Assembly (NCBI RefSeq): GCF_017302985.1
Contig: NZ_JAFIMU010000010.1
Span: forward strand, 62,001-126,000
DNA length: 64,000 bases
Direction of reading: 5' to 3'
Origin: Corallococcus macrosporus
GTDB lineage: Bacteria; Myxococcota; Myxococcia; Myxococcales; Myxococcaceae
The position numbers and the translations under genes were made by a program. This document shows, piece by piece, positions 62,827 to 64,000 of the stretch. Each line of letters opens with the position of its first letter. Position 1 is the first letter of the stretch. A model generated the notes under the pieces. It had not been told where the DNA came from. It worked only from the letters and a program-made list of their open reading frames with translations, and searched no databases.

Positions 62827-64000
62827 TCAGCGCCGGATGAACGTCCCTCCACGGTAGGCGGGGCGATCCAGCGTGACGGTGTGCATCCGCGCGTCATCCA
62901 GGACCAGGGGCATGCGCGTGACCGAGTCCCCACCGTCCACTTCGTCGCGGACGAAGACCGTGTAACGCCCCAGGGGCAGGTGCCCGAAGTGGAAGCGCGC
63001 GGCGGCCATGAAGGACGGCGTTGCCCCGTCCGGATCCCATGAGTCGTCGCCCGAGCCCTCCCGGAGCAGCGCATCCAGCGCCTCACCTGACACGGGCATG
63101 GGGATGTCCCCTGGCACGATGAACGCCGAGACGAATTCACGCGAAGCCTCGACGTGCACGCGCACTGTCCCCGGCCCTTGCCGTGCTTCGATGTCCAGGG
63201 CCGGATGCGAGCCCGGGCCCAGACGGATCCGCCGCGGAGCGAAGGACACCGGGGGCGGCTGAGGCGTGGACACATTCAGGGGACGCGCCACGGCATGCAC
63301 GAAGCAATTGCGGTCGCCCGGCACGTGCATCGTGTAGCGGCCCGCGACGTCGGTTGTGGCCTCCACCTCGAAGCCGCCTTCACAGCGGACCTCCAGGTGC
63401 ACACCCGCCAGGGGAACCTTCGCGCCACCCGTCACGGCGCCTTGAAGCTCGGCATCGGCCACGAGCCGCGACTTCACCGAGTCGTCCTCGGGATGGAGCG
63501 GCCGGAGCACCGTTCCCCTTCCCTTCGCGTGCACGCGGATCAACTGGGGCCGGGACGCCACGTTCTCGAACCGGAAGCGCCCGTCCTCATCGGTCACGGC
63601 CGTTCGCGGCGCATGCCGCCCGCGAACCTCCAGGTCGAACACCTCACGCAGCTCGACCTCCTGTCCCGCCACGTTCGTCCAGCCGTCAGCCGCGACGAGG
63701 CGCCCCCGGACGGTGCGGCCTTCCTCCAAGAGGACGTCCGGGACCGTCACCGTTTCGTCCAGGCGCCCTTCGGCGCGAACCAGCGCGGGAGCGAAGCCGT
63801 GGACATTCCCGATGACCCATTGGACGGGGCCTGATGCGGAGACGTACCGGGTGTACTCGCCACGTGGATTCGCCACGGCGTGACCGTCGATTTCGAAGTA
63901 CCAGGCGGCCCGTCCATCCGGGCGGAGGACGCGTCCCTTCAAGACACCACTGTCGGAGCTGAACACCCACGGCGCGTCCGCCGCCGAGGGCGGGCGTGCT
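62827..64000 (-). CDS. Carboxypeptidase regulatory-like domain protein, 5' end cut by window edge
   Basis: The frame is open to base 64000, so the N-terminus lies outside the window. The visible 391 residues hold repeated beta-sandwich modules of the carboxypeptidase-regulatory/transthyretin-like type: GVLKGRVLRPDGRAAWYFEI, RTVRGRLVAADGWTNVAGQE, TAVTDEDGRFRFENVASRPQ, ELQGAVTGGAKVPLAGVHLE and ATTDVAGRYTMHVPG. These modules are common in large secreted myxobacterial proteins. The C-terminus has no anchor (ends GGTFIRR). It is convergent with the histidine kinase gene, 5 bases between stops. Confidence 0.82.
   Translation of the reverse strand, partial: ARPPSAADAPWVFSSDSGVLKGRVLRPDGRAAWYFEIDGHAVANPRGEYTRYVSASGPVQWVIGNVHGFAPALVRAEGRLDETVTVPDVLLEEGRTVRGRLVAADGWTNVAGQEVELREVFDLEVRGRHAPRTAVTDEDGRFRFENVASRPQLIRVHAKGRGTVLRPLHPEDDSVKSRLVADAELQGAVTGGAKVPLAGVHLEVRCEGGFEVEATTDVAGRYTMHVPGDRNCFVHAVARPLNVSTPQPPPVSFAPRRIRLGPGSHPALDIEARQGPGTVRVHVEASREFVSAFIVPGDIPMPVSGEALDALLREGSGDDSWDPDGATPSFMAAARFHFGHLPLGRYTVFVRDEVDGGDSVTRMPLVLDDARMHTVTLDRPAYRGGTFIRR

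Overview
The window is high-GC DNA with long GC3-biased genes, and it carries the complete Frz chemosensory locus known from Myxococcus xanthus. The neighbours (aldA, rpoE1 and its anti-sigma partner, frzS) lie in the arrangement known from the myxobacteria. I infer a member of the Myxococcaceae (Myxococcus/Corallococcus type); the species cannot be fixed from sequence alone. No rRNA, tRNA, CRISPR array, insertion sequence or prophage was seen. Both window edges cut a gene.

Layout. 1-11 kb: housekeeping and accessory genes. These are an AI-2E-type permease (cut by the left edge), small lipoproteins, a 40-residue basic protein with an excellent ribosome site, a P1/DmpA peptidase, and a TetR regulator divergent from a carotenoid oxygenase with operator palindromes between them. 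They are followed by a phospholipase-D-like lipoprotein, a three-gene set ending in a double ATP-grasp ligase, and hemB. 12-22.6 kb: an ABC exporter operon, a membrane-anchored spermidine-synthase fusion, an outer-membrane-type barrel, a methyltransferase and a DUF1015 protein, and a proline-rich membrane protein. 22.7-24.6 kb: a class II photolyase and a PHA-system protein.

24.6-40.1 kb is the motility signalling core. The minus-strand operon frzA-frzB-frzCD-frzE-frzG-frzF encodes two CheW-like couplers, a cytoplasmic receptor, a CheA-CheY fusion, a CheB methylesterase and a CheR-TPR methyltransferase. The tandem-receiver output protein frzZ is transcribed divergently. A TPR lipoprotein, a radical SAM enzyme, aldA, rpoE1, its zinc anti-sigma factor and frzS follow. 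In M. xanthus these genes control cell reversal, type IV pilus-dependent motility and development.

40-51.9 kb: an uncharacterised repeat-helical protein, coaX, birA, two lipoproteins, and a HARE-HTH/Mrr-like protein with a very long disordered tail. A PQQ-type propeller protein, an exported protein, a MetX-like hydrolase lacking its catalytic serine, and udk complete this stretch. 52-64 kb: a divergent DUF692/MNIO protein with a C-terminal extension, an HxlR regulator with two operator-like palindromes facing a truncated SDR gene, a ferritin-like lipoprotein, a GNAT, a YfhO-like membrane protein, an exported protein of unknown function, a PAS histidine kinase, and a carboxypeptidase-regulatory-like protein cut by the right edge.

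Coding density is very high. No gene-free stretch exceeds 300 bases; the longest is 11709-11992, which holds a strong inverted repeat. Many convergent gene pairs share short GC-rich hairpins.
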